Shown: positions 1 through 6,209, counted from the first letter of the stretch. The stretch: DNA of 8,188 bases from Thermoplasmatales archaeon ex4484_36 (GCA_002254765.1 NJDV01000059.1:1-8188); one strand, 5' to 3'. Numbers and translations are program-made. The notes: generated from the letters alone by a model not told the origin.

Positions 1-102
1 GAGGACGGCAGGGTTGAGATTCCGAAAGTCCTGAGACCCTATATGAAAGGGCAGGAGGTCATTGAAAGACCTGAGAGGAGGCTGACACTTTTCAAAGCGT
101 GA
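1..102 (+). CDS. serS: Seryl-tRNA synthetase, C-terminal end (partial)
   Basis: This is the last 33 codons of a gene that begins before the window; frame 1 is open from the first base to a TGA at 100-102. The peptide contains DGRVEIPKVLRPYMKGQEVI, which closely matches the C-terminal strand and tail of class II seryl-tRNA synthetases (the bacterial and many archaeal enzymes end in a DGxxxVPEVLRPYMxGxExI-like sequence). The enzyme charges tRNA-Ser in the cytoplasm. About 12 further residues, rich in Arg and Glu, follow the conserved block. The catalytic domain lies outside the window, so identification rests on this short but distinctive motif. The gene converges on the surface-protein locus, with 9 bases between the two stop codons. 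Confidence 0.85.
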   Translation, partial: EDGRVEIPKVLRPYMKGQEVIERPERRLTLFKA

Positions 103-112
103 GTCGTCTCAC
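99..112. terminator. Small hairpin shared by two convergent gene ends
   Basis: GTGAG (99-103) and CTCAC (108-112) form a perfect 5-bp stem around a 4-base loop. The stem includes the serS TGA (100-102) and touches the TAG (112-114) of the minus-strand gene. On the plus strand it is followed by a pyrimidine-rich stretch, which could help archaeal termination. The stem is short, so a terminator role is only possible. Confidence 0.3.
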
Positions 113-2100
113 TACTCCTCCTCTTCTATGTATATGAATTCCCCCTCCACTTCCATCTCCTTTTTCTTCGTGGGCCTCTTCACAACCTCCCTTCTTCCCG
201 GGCCACCCCGCTCCCCCCTCCCTGGGGTTCTTCTCGCCATCCTCTCCTCCACCCTCCTCTCTTTCGGTTTCGCTGACCTCTTGGGAGCCCTACGCCTCTT
301 CTCAGCCGTTGGGGGAGCACGCCTCCGCACCTCCCCTCCTCTTCCCGGGACTCTCTGGGTGCTCCTGGGGGGAGGTAGGATGATAACCTCACTCCCCTCT
401 CCCCCGGGGCCCCTCCTACCACCCCCCTTAATTCTCCTTGCCATACGGAAAACCCCACCCCTCACCTCTTCCCTGAAGGCCGTCCCCAGAAGTATGAGGA
501 TGGCAGCAATAATTATAGCGAAGAAGAGGAGTAGCTGGGGGCCCCAGCGGTAAGATCTTTTGGGGTTCCAGGGATAGGCGTCATCCCAGTCAGGAACTCC
601 GTCGTTGTCATCGTCGGTATCAGCGTTATCTCCCACACCATCCCCATCGGTGTCCTTCCACTCTGCTGGGTCCTCCGGGAAGGCGTCCTCCTCGTCCGGA
701 ACCCCGTCCCCATCGTCATCGACATCTGCGTTGTTTCCTATGCCGTCACCATCGGTGTCTTTCCATTCAGAGGGGTCTGTGGGGAAAGCATCGGCCCTGT
801 CCGGTATCCCGTCTCCGTCGTCGTCAGGGTCGGCGTTGTCCCCCACCCCGTCGCCATCGGTGTCCTTCCACTCTGCTGGGTCCTCCGGGAAGGCGTCCTC
901 CTCGTCCGGAACCCCGTCCCCATCGTCGTCGGTGTCATAGAAGGTTCCATAGCCATCTCCGTCAATATCTCCTGAGACCAGAGGGTTTGTGGGTTCGTCG
1001 TCGTAGGGATCAAGAACACCATCGCCATCGGTGTCTAGATACTGATAGATGAATGTCACCTCCTCGCTCACACCCATAAGGCCTCCTCCATCCACAGCCA
1101 CTGCCTGAAGCGTGTGGAGACGGTGGTCCAGGTACTTAAGAGGGAACTCCACGGCATAGACTCCGCCCCCTAGGGGGATCGCCGAGATGTTTATCTCACC
1201 GTCTAGGAGGAAATAAAATAGGGATATGTGGGAGAGGTCTCGGACAGATGCCTGAAACAGAACGGTGTCACCGAAGACCTTCGCCCCCTTAAGCGGGGAA
1301 CTAATTCTCACCTCCGGGGGAGTCCTGTCTATGTAGACGGGGAAGCTCACACTGCTCAGTTTTCCTGAGAGATCTACTGCCCACACCTTAAAGCTGTAAC
1401 GCCCTTCAGGGAAGCGGGAGAGGTCCACTGTTGCGTTCAGCGGGAAGGTGAAGTCTCCCACAGTGCAGTAGGCGCTCTCAAGGAAGGTGTCCCTGACGGT
1501 GATGGAGGGGGTGAAGATGGGCGGCAGGGTGGCGTTGGGGTAGGGGAAGAGCATATCTATCACAGGCGGAGAATTGTCCACAGAGAAGTTTACATCAACC
1601 GCCACCAGGTTTCCTGCGAGGTCTATCACATACGCATGAAGGGTGTAGGGGCCGTCGGGGAGCATCCTTGTGTCAAGCGGGACCGCCAGGGCCCCGGCGC
1701 TGACCTCCCACCTCAGCGGGATGTATGTGAGGTTTCTCGGGTCTTTTATGTAGCCTCCCGCCTCATCAACCCCCGCCTGCTCTTCGAGTCCAAGGGCCAG
1801 TGTGATCTCCCCCTCCAGGTAGGCTCCAGGGAGGGGCTGCAACGGATAGAGCTCAGGGGGAGCGTTGTCTACCACCACATCCACATCAACCCTCCCCACC
1901 CTTCCTGCAATATCCATGACTTGGAAGGTGAAGGTGTGGTGCCCATCGGGGATGAGGCGAGTGTCAAAGGATAGGGAGAGGGGGTAGACGGTCTTTCCAT
2001 CCACTATGAGGTTCTGTTGCAGGAGGTTCTCCTCCTGCACCTGATAATCAAAGCTCACAACCCCAGAGAGAACCTCCCCGGGGTGCGGGGAGGTGACCAC
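112..2100 (-). CDS. Surface protein, C-terminal part: Ig-like modules, TSP3-like Ca repeats, membrane anchor, basic tail
   Basis: The frame is open from just after the TGA at 2116-2118; the first usable start is GTG at 2098-2100, so the 662-residue version begins inside a module. Residues about 1-350 hold four Ig-like or bacterial-Ig-like modules, each with a D-(T/L)-x-x-x-(P/L)-(D/E)-G turn, an xxDxxG strand and, in most, a VDN-x-PP linker. Residues 356-519 are Asp-rich DxDGDGxxD repeats with a period of 35, like thrombospondin type 3 calcium-binding repeats. Residues about 520-541 are a hydrophobic helix, and 542-662 form a tail with 36 Arg/Lys that ends in acidic residues. The topology implies calcium-stiffened repeats outside the membrane and the tail inside the cell. 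There is no signal peptide. A weak purine stretch (AGAGGG) precedes the GTG, but this is most likely the end of the larger protein. Confidence 0.75.
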   Translation of the reverse strand: MVTSPHPGEVLSGVVSFDYQVQEENLLQQNLIVDGKTVYPLSLSFDTRLIPDGHHTFTFQVMDIAGRVGRVDVDVVVDNAPPELYPLQPLPGAYLEGEITLALGLEEQAGVDEAGGYIKDPRNLTYIPLRWEVSAGALAVPLDTRMLPDGPYTLHAYVIDLAGNLVAVDVNFSVDNSPPVIDMLFPYPNATLPPIFTPSITVRDTFLESAYCTVGDFTFPLNATVDLSRFPEGRYSFKVWAVDLSGKLSSVSFPVYIDRTPPEVRISSPLKGAKVFGDTVLFQASVRDLSHISLFYFLLDGEINISAIPLGGGVYAVEFPLKYLDHRLHTLQAVAVDGGGLMGVSEEVTFIYQYLDTDGDGVLDPYDDEPTNPLVSGDIDGDGYGTFYDTDDDGDGVPDEEDAFPEDPAEWKDTDGDGVGDNADPDDDGDGIPDRADAFPTDPSEWKDTDGDGIGNNADVDDDGDGVPDEEDAFPEDPAEWKDTDGDGVGDNADTDDDNDGVPDWDDAYPWNPKRSYRWGPQLLLFFAIIIAAILILLGTAFREEVRGGVFRMARRIKGGGRRGPGGEGSEVIILPPPRSTQRVPGRGGEVRRRAPPTAEKRRRAPKRSAKPKERRVEERMARRTPGRGERGGPGRREVVKRPTKKKEMEVEGEFIYIEEEE
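115..477 (-). other. Arg/Lys-rich cytoplasmic tail with acidic tip
   Basis: These codons encode the 121 residues after the membrane helix. I count 27 Arg and 9 Lys against 19 Glu, with much Gly and Pro and no predicted fold, so the tail is probably disordered. The last ten residues (GEFIYIEEEE) reverse the charge and contain aromatic and aliphatic residues. Short near-repeats such as RRRAPPTAEK and RRRAPKRSAK occur side by side. A tail of this charge could bind nucleic acid, ribosomes or acidic lipid head groups, but nothing in the sequence selects among these. Confidence 0.6.
478..543 (-). other. C-terminal transmembrane helix
   Basis: About 22 residues (GPQLLLFFAIIIAAILILLG then TA) are uninterrupted and hydrophobic. 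They lie between the Asp-rich calcium repeats and an Arg-rich tail beginning FREEVR. The positive residues directly after the helix fit the inside-positive rule, putting the repeats outside the cell. Confidence 0.85.
644..717. repeat. Perfect 74-bp direct repeat, copy 1
   Basis: This is identical base for base to 854-927, including third codon positions, at an offset of 210 bp (two 35-codon units). It encodes part of the calcium-repeat array. The lack of any synonymous difference points to recent duplication or gene conversion of a two-unit block. Confidence 0.9.
854..927. repeat. Perfect 74-bp direct repeat, copy 2
   Basis: This is the second copy of the 644-717 repeat. The match breaks immediately outside: G at 853 versus C at 643, and G at 928 versus A at 718. 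The interleaved repeat unit is clearly more diverged, so the array has an A-B-A-B character. Confidence 0.9.
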
Positions 2101-2115
2101 CAGTACCCTCTTCGA

Positions 2116-3756
2116 TCACCACAGGATCTCAGACTCATCCACTATAACAGCTTCCACATCGAGAATTTCCCCTATCACCTCTCCGTATATGGGCCGGGTC
2201 ACGTACACCTCCGGAGGGGCGTGGTCGTTCACCACCCTCACGTCAAGCGCCTGTATAACCCTGTTGCCAGCCATGTCGGAGACTTCAATCGGCACCCTGT
2301 AATGGCCATTGGCAATCCCCCCCGTTATAACGGAGAGATTCTTCACCGTGTAGTTCTGGCCTTCCTGGATGAGGACAATAGAGCTTAAGTATCCTAAGGA
2401 GCTTGCATCGGCCGTCACCCGGAGAACTCCAGTCCAGTTGTCAGAGGCGCTCACCTGCAGCGAGATGTTCTGCCCGTCCGCTACGAACTGCTGCCCCATC
2501 GGGTATATGACCTCTGCATTTAGTATCTGCGGGGGAATGTTGTCCACAGGCACCTCCGTGCCGCTCTGGTTGCGGTTGGCGGCCCAGTCCTTGACCAGTA
2601 TCACAAGGGGCTTCAGTCCAGATCCAGTCTCCGTCACCTCCACCAGCTGGCTCCCATAAAGCCCGTCCCCCAGATCCCCGTCAGAATGATTGCCGTCGTC
2701 GTAGAGTGTTATCTCGCTTCCCGGCAGGAGTGTGGAGAAGGCCTTCACCTCCACCACTTTCCCCGGGCTCTCCTGGGTGAAGATAATGTATGCTATGCTT
2801 CTGAATATGGTAACCAGCTGGGAGCCATCGGGTGCATAGTAATACTCCCCCCCGGCAGAAGTCGTAGCCACCCTCCAGAGGTTGTACTCGGGGGTCCCTG
2901 ACTCACCAGCCCAGTAGGCATAGACGTTGTCCACTGTGTTGTTCCTAGGCTTTGTGGGCGCTTTTGGGTAGTTAGGAGGGCTGTGGTGCTCGAGACCCAG
3001 TCCGATGGTGTATATAGGCAGGGGTGCCCTAAGAAGGCCCCTGCGGTACTCGTATATGGGGTTCTCATACCATACGTAGCGTGGGACGCTACCCACGGAT
3101 GAGTCATATTTCCCGAGGTGGGTGTAGACGTAGCGCACCTCTGTCCAGTTGTGCCAGGGGCACCAGTTATCAGAGGCCTCCTCGTAAGGGAATCCTCTCA
3201 ATACATCGTCCTGCCCATCCGTTATCGCCACAATGGCAGAGGCTCCCGCAGAGTTCTGTATGGTATATAGGGCTGCCTCCCCGATAGTGTCCCAGATGGG
3301 GGTGGAGGAGTTTGCGTTGAGGCTGTTCACCTTCTGTATGGCTAGGGCCTTTCCGGAAGAGTTCATCTGTGTGAAGGGGAGATAGAGAAGGGGACCCACG
3401 TCGTCCTGTTGGACCCCCGGATATAGGACCTCTATCCTCTCCACGAGAGGTGAGTGGTTGTCCACAGGGATCTGCCAGGTGAAGTTGAGGTAGTTCCCAG
3501 CCCTGTCCTTCACCGTGACGGAAACCGTATGATAGGCCCAGGTGGCATTGATTTTGATGGTTCCGGAGGCCCAAAGGCCATCACCAGCGCAGCCATCTCC
3601 ATGAGTTCCGTCGTCGTAGAAGGCTTCTTTAGTGCTCCCGCCTATGGAGATCATGTTCGCTAGGACCTCCTCCACCCCTGAGGTATTATCCGAGAGCCTG
3701 AGGAGGAAGGTGGCGTTGTCGCCGCTTTTTAGGCAACTCTGCCCGGGGGGGTACAC
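2116..3756 (-). CDS. Surface protein, middle part: Ig-like modules around a truncated vWA-like domain
   Basis: This frame has 546 codons from GTG 3754-3756 to TGA 2116-2118. The frame is open back to a TAG at 3778-3780, and no purine-rich ribosome site precedes the GTG. Residues about 1-102 are a beta module with a YDDGTHGDGCAGDGLW motif. Residues about 119-327 resemble the second half of a von Willebrand A domain: STPIWDTIGEA (the usual metal-site Thr region), AIVAITDGQDD (the metal-site Asp strand), PIYTIGLG, then GGEYYYAPDGSQLVTIF. Next comes a second DDG-type module (LYDDGNHSDGDLGDGLY, 351-367). A further module beginning EVIYPMGQQ leads to a module cut short at DESEILW. The DxSxS half of the vWA domain is absent. 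There are about 14 N-glycosylation sequons, which suits an extracellular protein. It lacks a signal peptide and probably continues the preceding frame. Confidence 0.7.
   Translation of the reverse strand: MYPPGQSCLKSGDNATFLLRLSDNTSGVEEVLANMISIGGSTKEAFYDDGTHGDGCAGDGLWASGTIKINATWAYHTVSVTVKDRAGNYLNFTWQIPVDNHSPLVERIEVLYPGVQQDDVGPLLYLPFTQMNSSGKALAIQKVNSLNANSSTPIWDTIGEAALYTIQNSAGASAIVAITDGQDDVLRGFPYEEASDNWCPWHNWTEVRYVYTHLGKYDSSVGSVPRYVWYENPIYEYRRGLLRAPLPIYTIGLGLEHHSPPNYPKAPTKPRNNTVDNVYAYWAGESGTPEYNLWRVATTSAGGEYYYAPDGSQLVTIFRSIAYIIFTQESPGKVVEVKAFSTLLPGSEITLYDDGNHSDGDLGDGLYGSQLVEVTETGSGLKPLVILVKDWAANRNQSGTEVPVDNIPPQILNAEVIYPMGQQFVADGQNISLQVSASDNWTGVLRVTADASSLGYLSSIVLIQEGQNYTVKNLSVITGGIANGHYRVPIEVSDMAGNRVIQALDVRVVNDHAPPEVYVTRPIYGEVIGEILDVEAVIVDESEILW
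2776..3402 (-). other. vWA-like domain lacking its N-terminal half-site
   Basis: The order VGPLLYLPFTQ, then STPIWDTIGEA, then AIVAITDGQDD, then PIYTIGLGLE, then GGEYYYAPDGSQL follows strands and helices of vWA domains from the second strand onward. The first strand and helix, which should carry DxSGSM, are missing: the sequence passes straight from a module start (EVLYPGVQQDD) to the second vWA strand. The domain also has an insert of about 70 aromatic-rich residues after TDGQDD and a Pro-rich insert after IGLGLEHH. Confidence 0.65.
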
Positions 3757-6068
3757 AACACTTTTTGAAAGAAGCCGCTACCGTCGCCGGAGGAGGTGGA
3801 GATAAGGGTTCCACCTATGTAGAGGGTAGCCCGTGTAGCATAGGGGGTACTCGTCACCTGAACGCTCACCGTCCCTTTCAGGGCCTTTCCATATGTGGGG
3901 GAGGTTATGTTGCAGCTCAAGGGGTAGTTGTCCACCCTCACCCAGCTTCCGGTACTGCTGACTCCCCCAACAACATCCTCCGCCCTCACCACCAAGGCGG
4001 AGACTCCCTCTGGGTTGGAGAAGGTATCCCAAACGTAGAGGTACTCCGTTCCACGAGGGTACATCTCCCGGTAGCTCCTCCCACCGTCCGGGGAGAAGAG
4101 CACCCTACTTAAGGGCGCGGAGGAGTTGACCGTGGCAGCCACTGTGACTGTGCCGGAGACCGTTGAGCCGGTGGGGGGGGAGGTTATGGTTATCCGGGGT
4201 CTCCCTGTGACCTGGGTGTAGTTATAGACCAACACCACATAGTTTCTCACGTGGTCGTATATGTAGACGGTAATGGGGGAGCTGGCATCTGTACTGGAGG
4301 AAGAGATAAGGTATCTGCCGCTGAAGTTCTTAGGCGTGGTGTCGTCCGGTGGGCTCCCCGCAAGGGAGCCCTCCTCCGAGAAGGACGCCTTCCACAGACC
4401 CGACTCGTTGGCCGGCTCCCAGGCCCTTCCTTCAACGTAGAGGGGCTCAGCCCGGGGCATCTCAGCCCTGAAATATATGTGTCTCGTAACGTTGTCCGCG
4501 TAGATGTAAGGGGAGCTCTCCCGGGCCCACGTCGAGTTCACCCGCGGAGGGGTGTTGTCTTCTATGAAGGTGATGTTGTAGTAGGTCACGTGGCCCGCCT
4601 TATCTACAATATAGAGGGTCAGCGGATTGTCCACCGTTCCCGTTCTAGTGATACGATAGGTGACCGTCTGGTCTGTTTGATCCCTCTCATCTCGGGGTCC
4701 GGTGGGCCTCATGTTGAAGGCGGGCTCTCCCTCCAGATAGTCAGGGTTCGCCTCCTGATATCCACTGATCCTTATGTAAACGAATTGCCCGTCACCCTGC
4801 CCGGGCACGGTGTTGTAGTATACCCTATCGTCATCCCCCACTCCATCGGTGTCCGCCGCCCAGAAATAGTTGGTGCTACTGGTGACTGAGATGGTAGCCC
4901 CGGTGAGGCTGGGCGGGGCGGAGTCCGTCACCACCTCAGCCGTCGTTGAGTAGGAGGGGAGCGTGGTAATCTCCCCGTCACTTCCCTGAAGAACTATCCC
5001 CCCTGGGGCTATACTGATGTTATAGTCTACGGCGTCCTCAAGCACCCCCGGGGTTCTCACCACAATGAAGTACTCGTAGAGCCCAGACCTCACGGCGGGC
5101 AGGGCGGTTTGGGGGGAGGTTGTGGAGAAATTGAGGGTTATGACCCCTCCGGTGTAGCTTATGGATGTGGGGGCGATCCCCCAATCATCCTGAGGGTCAT
5201 AGGTGTCTGCGGTTGAGCTCCCGTTATCTCTATACAGAGCGACCCCGGAAACGGAAGGGTTCTGAGAGAGTGGTGCTAGTACGCGGGAGAGGTTCACTGT
5301 GGAGGGGGTTATCGTCAGCCGTATGCTCTTTATATGCTCCAGCGAGCTCACCCCACAGTCCATCCCTAGCCTCAGCACGTCCTTATCGTCAGTGGGCGTT
5401 CCCTCTTCCCCCATCACAATAGGACGGGTGGATGTGGGATAGAGGAGAATGTGCCTGCAGGTCAAAGTAGAGGTGTTGACCGCAGAGGAGGGCTGACTGG
5501 AGGAGTCTGAGAAGCGAATTCCCCCTGCGGGAATGCTGAGGTAGAACATGTCGCTGCTGGCGATTGTGGAGGAGGTCCTGAAAACCACAATCCAGTGGTA
5601 ACTCCCTCTGACGGAGGAGGGGACGCTTTCCGAGTAGGTGAAGGTGACTGAATGGTAGCTCCCCACGTTCACCACAGAGGTGGATGTGGCATTTACAGGG
5701 GTGTCAGAGGGGTCCAGGGCGTCGTCAACAGCCCCGTCGTCCCTGTATAGTGCTATCCCCGATGTTGTGGCATCCGTGGTGATCCCTTTAAGGTCGCTCA
5801 TGGTGAACCCGTTCACAGGATAAACCCTTACGTTTATGCTTGTCAGACGGTCTGTCCCACTTGAGGTTGCGGAAATACCAAATGAGGGATATGCGGTTGA
5901 ATTCTGATGCACCCTTTGGGCGGTGGTGATCAGGGAGGCCGTAGTGCCCGTGGTCACAGCCCCTTCGCTCTCATAAGATACAATAACAGCGGAAAGAATA
6001 AGGAATAGGGTGCTCAGGGCCGTTAAGAATCTTCTCACAGAACCTCTTTTTACAAACATAACGTCCAT
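3729..6068 (-). CDS. Surface protein, N-terminal part: signal peptide, duplicated beta domain, Ig-like modules
   Basis: I chose ATG 6066-6068. GGAGG at 6076-6080 lies 7 bases upstream, and ATG 6069-6071 is only 4 bases away; the more distal ATG at 6084-6086 precedes the ribosome site. The N-terminus has Lys/Arg followed by LTALSTLFLILSAVIVSY and a likely Sec cleavage near SEGA. Then come two related domains of about 170 residues, sharing SG(I/V)ALYRD(D/N)G, a D-x-x-D acidic stretch, (V/I)V(F/V)RT and (P/A)GGI. Beta modules follow, ending in EDNTPP, then an Ig-like module starting ITITSPPTGSTVSGTV and ending VRVDN. The last Ig-like module (from NITSPTYGKALKG) stops about half-way, and the frame ends out of register at TAA 3729-3731. 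I count 15 N-glycosylation sequons. I do not recognise a named family for the whole protein; an S-layer-like or adhesin role is inferred. Confidence 0.8.
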   Translation of the reverse strand: MDVMFVKRGSVRRFLTALSTLFLILSAVIVSYESEGAVTTGTTASLITTAQRVHQNSTAYPSFGISATSSGTDRLTSINVRVYPVNGFTMSDLKGITTDATTSGIALYRDDGAVDDALDPSDTPVNATSTSVVNVGSYHSVTFTYSESVPSSVRGSYHWIVVFRTSSTIASSDMFYLSIPAGGIRFSDSSSQPSSAVNTSTLTCRHILLYPTSTRPIVMGEEGTPTDDKDVLRLGMDCGVSSLEHIKSIRLTITPSTVNLSRVLAPLSQNPSVSGVALYRDNGSSTADTYDPQDDWGIAPTSISYTGGVITLNFSTTSPQTALPAVRSGLYEYFIVVRTPGVLEDAVDYNISIAPGGIVLQGSDGEITTLPSYSTTAEVVTDSAPPSLTGATISVTSSTNYFWAADTDGVGDDDRVYYNTVPGQGDGQFVYIRISGYQEANPDYLEGEPAFNMRPTGPRDERDQTDQTVTYRITRTGTVDNPLTLYIVDKAGHVTYYNITFIEDNTPPRVNSTWARESSPYIYADNVTRHIYFRAEMPRAEPLYVEGRAWEPANESGLWKASFSEEGSLAGSPPDDTTPKNFSGRYLISSSSTDASSPITVYIYDHVRNYVVLVYNYTQVTGRPRITITSPPTGSTVSGTVTVAATVNSSAPLSRVLFSPDGGRSYREMYPRGTEYLYVWDTFSNPEGVSALVVRAEDVVGGVSSTGSWVRVDNYPLSCNITSPTYGKALKGTVSVQVTSTPYATRATLYIGGTLISTSSGDGSGFFQKVLCTPPGRVA
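4917..5952 (-). repeat. Tandem duplicated domain (two copies of about 170 residues)
   Basis: Copy 1 spans about residues 45-215 of the upstream-ATG numbering, and copy 2 about 220-390. Aligned landmarks are SGIALYRDDGAVDDALDPSD with SGVALYRDNGSSTADTYDPQ, WIVVFRT with FIVVRT, and SIPAGGIRF with SIAPGGIVL. The copies are diverged at protein level, so the duplication is old. The domain looks all-beta; I do not assign it to a named family. Confidence 0.7.
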
Positions 6069-6075
6069 CATCTCG

Positions 6076-6080
6076 CCTCC
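6076..6080 (-). promoter_or_regulatory. Shine-Dalgarno site that decides the surface-protein start
   Basis: GGAGG on the minus strand is followed by CGAG and two ATG codons. It lies inside the longest open frame, so the ATG at 6084-6086 cannot be served by it. Its distance favours ATG 6066-6068. Confidence 0.65.
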
Positions 6081-6091
6081 ACGCATTCGAG

Positions 6092-6129
6092 ATAGGTTCC
6101 AAACCTCTTTTAAGTTACGTTGAACCTAT
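6092..6129. promoter_or_regulatory. Inverted repeat around the expected transcription start of the surface-protein gene
   Basis: ATAGGTTC (6092-6099) and GAACCTAT (6122-6129) are perfect 8-base inverted arms separated by 22 bases. They lie between the candidate TATA box (6141-6149) and the start codon and span the expected start site near 6119. They could be an operator or a 5'-leader hairpin. Confidence 0.4.
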
Positions 6130-6140
6130 TCTGACATGGG

Positions 6141-6149
6141 TATAAAAAT
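6141..6149 (-). promoter_or_regulatory. Candidate TATA box for the surface-protein gene
   Basis: The minus strand reads ATTTTTATA, a good archaeal TATA-like element in otherwise G/C-rich sequence. Transcription would begin about 25 bases downstream, near 6119, giving a leader of about 50 bases that includes the GGAGG ribosome site. Confidence 0.5.
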
Positions 6150-6159
6150 GTTGGGTGCA

Positions 6160-6171
6160 CCTGAGCTCAGG
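6160..6171. promoter_or_regulatory. 12-bp perfect palindrome upstream of the TATA box
   Basis: CCTGAGCTCAGG lies between the stop of the CRM gene (6210) and the candidate TATA box (6141-6149). With one bulge it extends to GCAC (6157-6160) and GTGC (6174-6177). It could be a regulator site or part of a terminator for the upstream operon, since T5 follows on the minus strand. Confidence 0.3.
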
Positions 6172-6209
6172 GTGTGCTGAGTCCGGGAGCTCTCCTAAAA
6201 GGATCTCCC

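Larger units (their letters stand above)
544..1035 (-). repeat. TSP3-like calcium-binding repeat array, 35-residue period
   Basis: About 164 residues are organised as near-identical 35-residue units of the form DTDGDGxGDNADxDDDGDG, then xPDxxDAFPxDPxEWK. Two units are full length and very regular, flanked by a degenerate first unit (with a PTNPLVSGD insertion) and a last unit that ends AYPWNPKRSYRW before the membrane helix. Asp spacing fits calcium binding of the thrombospondin type 3 class. Such stalks are common in archaeal surface proteins. Confidence 0.85.
112..6068 (-). other. Composite locus: one giant surface protein split into three frames
   Basis: Three consecutive minus-strand open frames (3729-6068, 2116-3756 and 112-2100) together form one coherent architecture. 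The first has the only signal peptide, the last has the only C-terminal membrane helix, and all three share Ig-like beta modules ending in VDN-x-xP linkers. The first two are in different frames and overlap; the last two are in the same frame and separated only by a TGA. Joined, they would give roughly 2,000 residues, an ordinary size for an archaeal envelope or adhesion-type protein. The middle and last parts lack any secretion signal, so as separate genes they would place extracellular-type domains in the cytoplasm. This could be a decaying gene, a gene with internal deletions, or a mis-assembled repetitive gene. Genuine recoding is a less likely alternative. Confidence 0.7.

Noticed and set aside
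605..940. Ser/Pro-rich plus-strand open frame with a repetitive sequence
   Set aside because: It is the antisense image of the Asp-rich calcium repeats, whose codons read as Ser/Pro on the other strand.
544..1035. CRISPR-like regular repeats
   Set aside because: The period of 105 bases follows codons of a protein repeat in an open frame, with no unique spacers of constant length.
2116..2118. TGA decoded as selenocysteine or tryptophan
   Set aside because: The flanking module is missing about 50 residues, no redox context or selenoprotein family is apparent, and the other genes here end with ordinary TGA codons.
3761..3767. Programmed -1 frameshifting at CAAAAAG
   Set aside because: The A5 run is not a canonical X-XXY-YYZ heptamer in the zero frame, no clear downstream structure is seen, and the truncated Ig module indicates missing sequence instead.
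4251..4889. A 212-codon plus-strand open frame
   Set aside because: It lies fully antisense to the surface protein, has no recognisable motif and low-complexity R/G/V-rich composition, and is explained by the base composition of the opposite gene.
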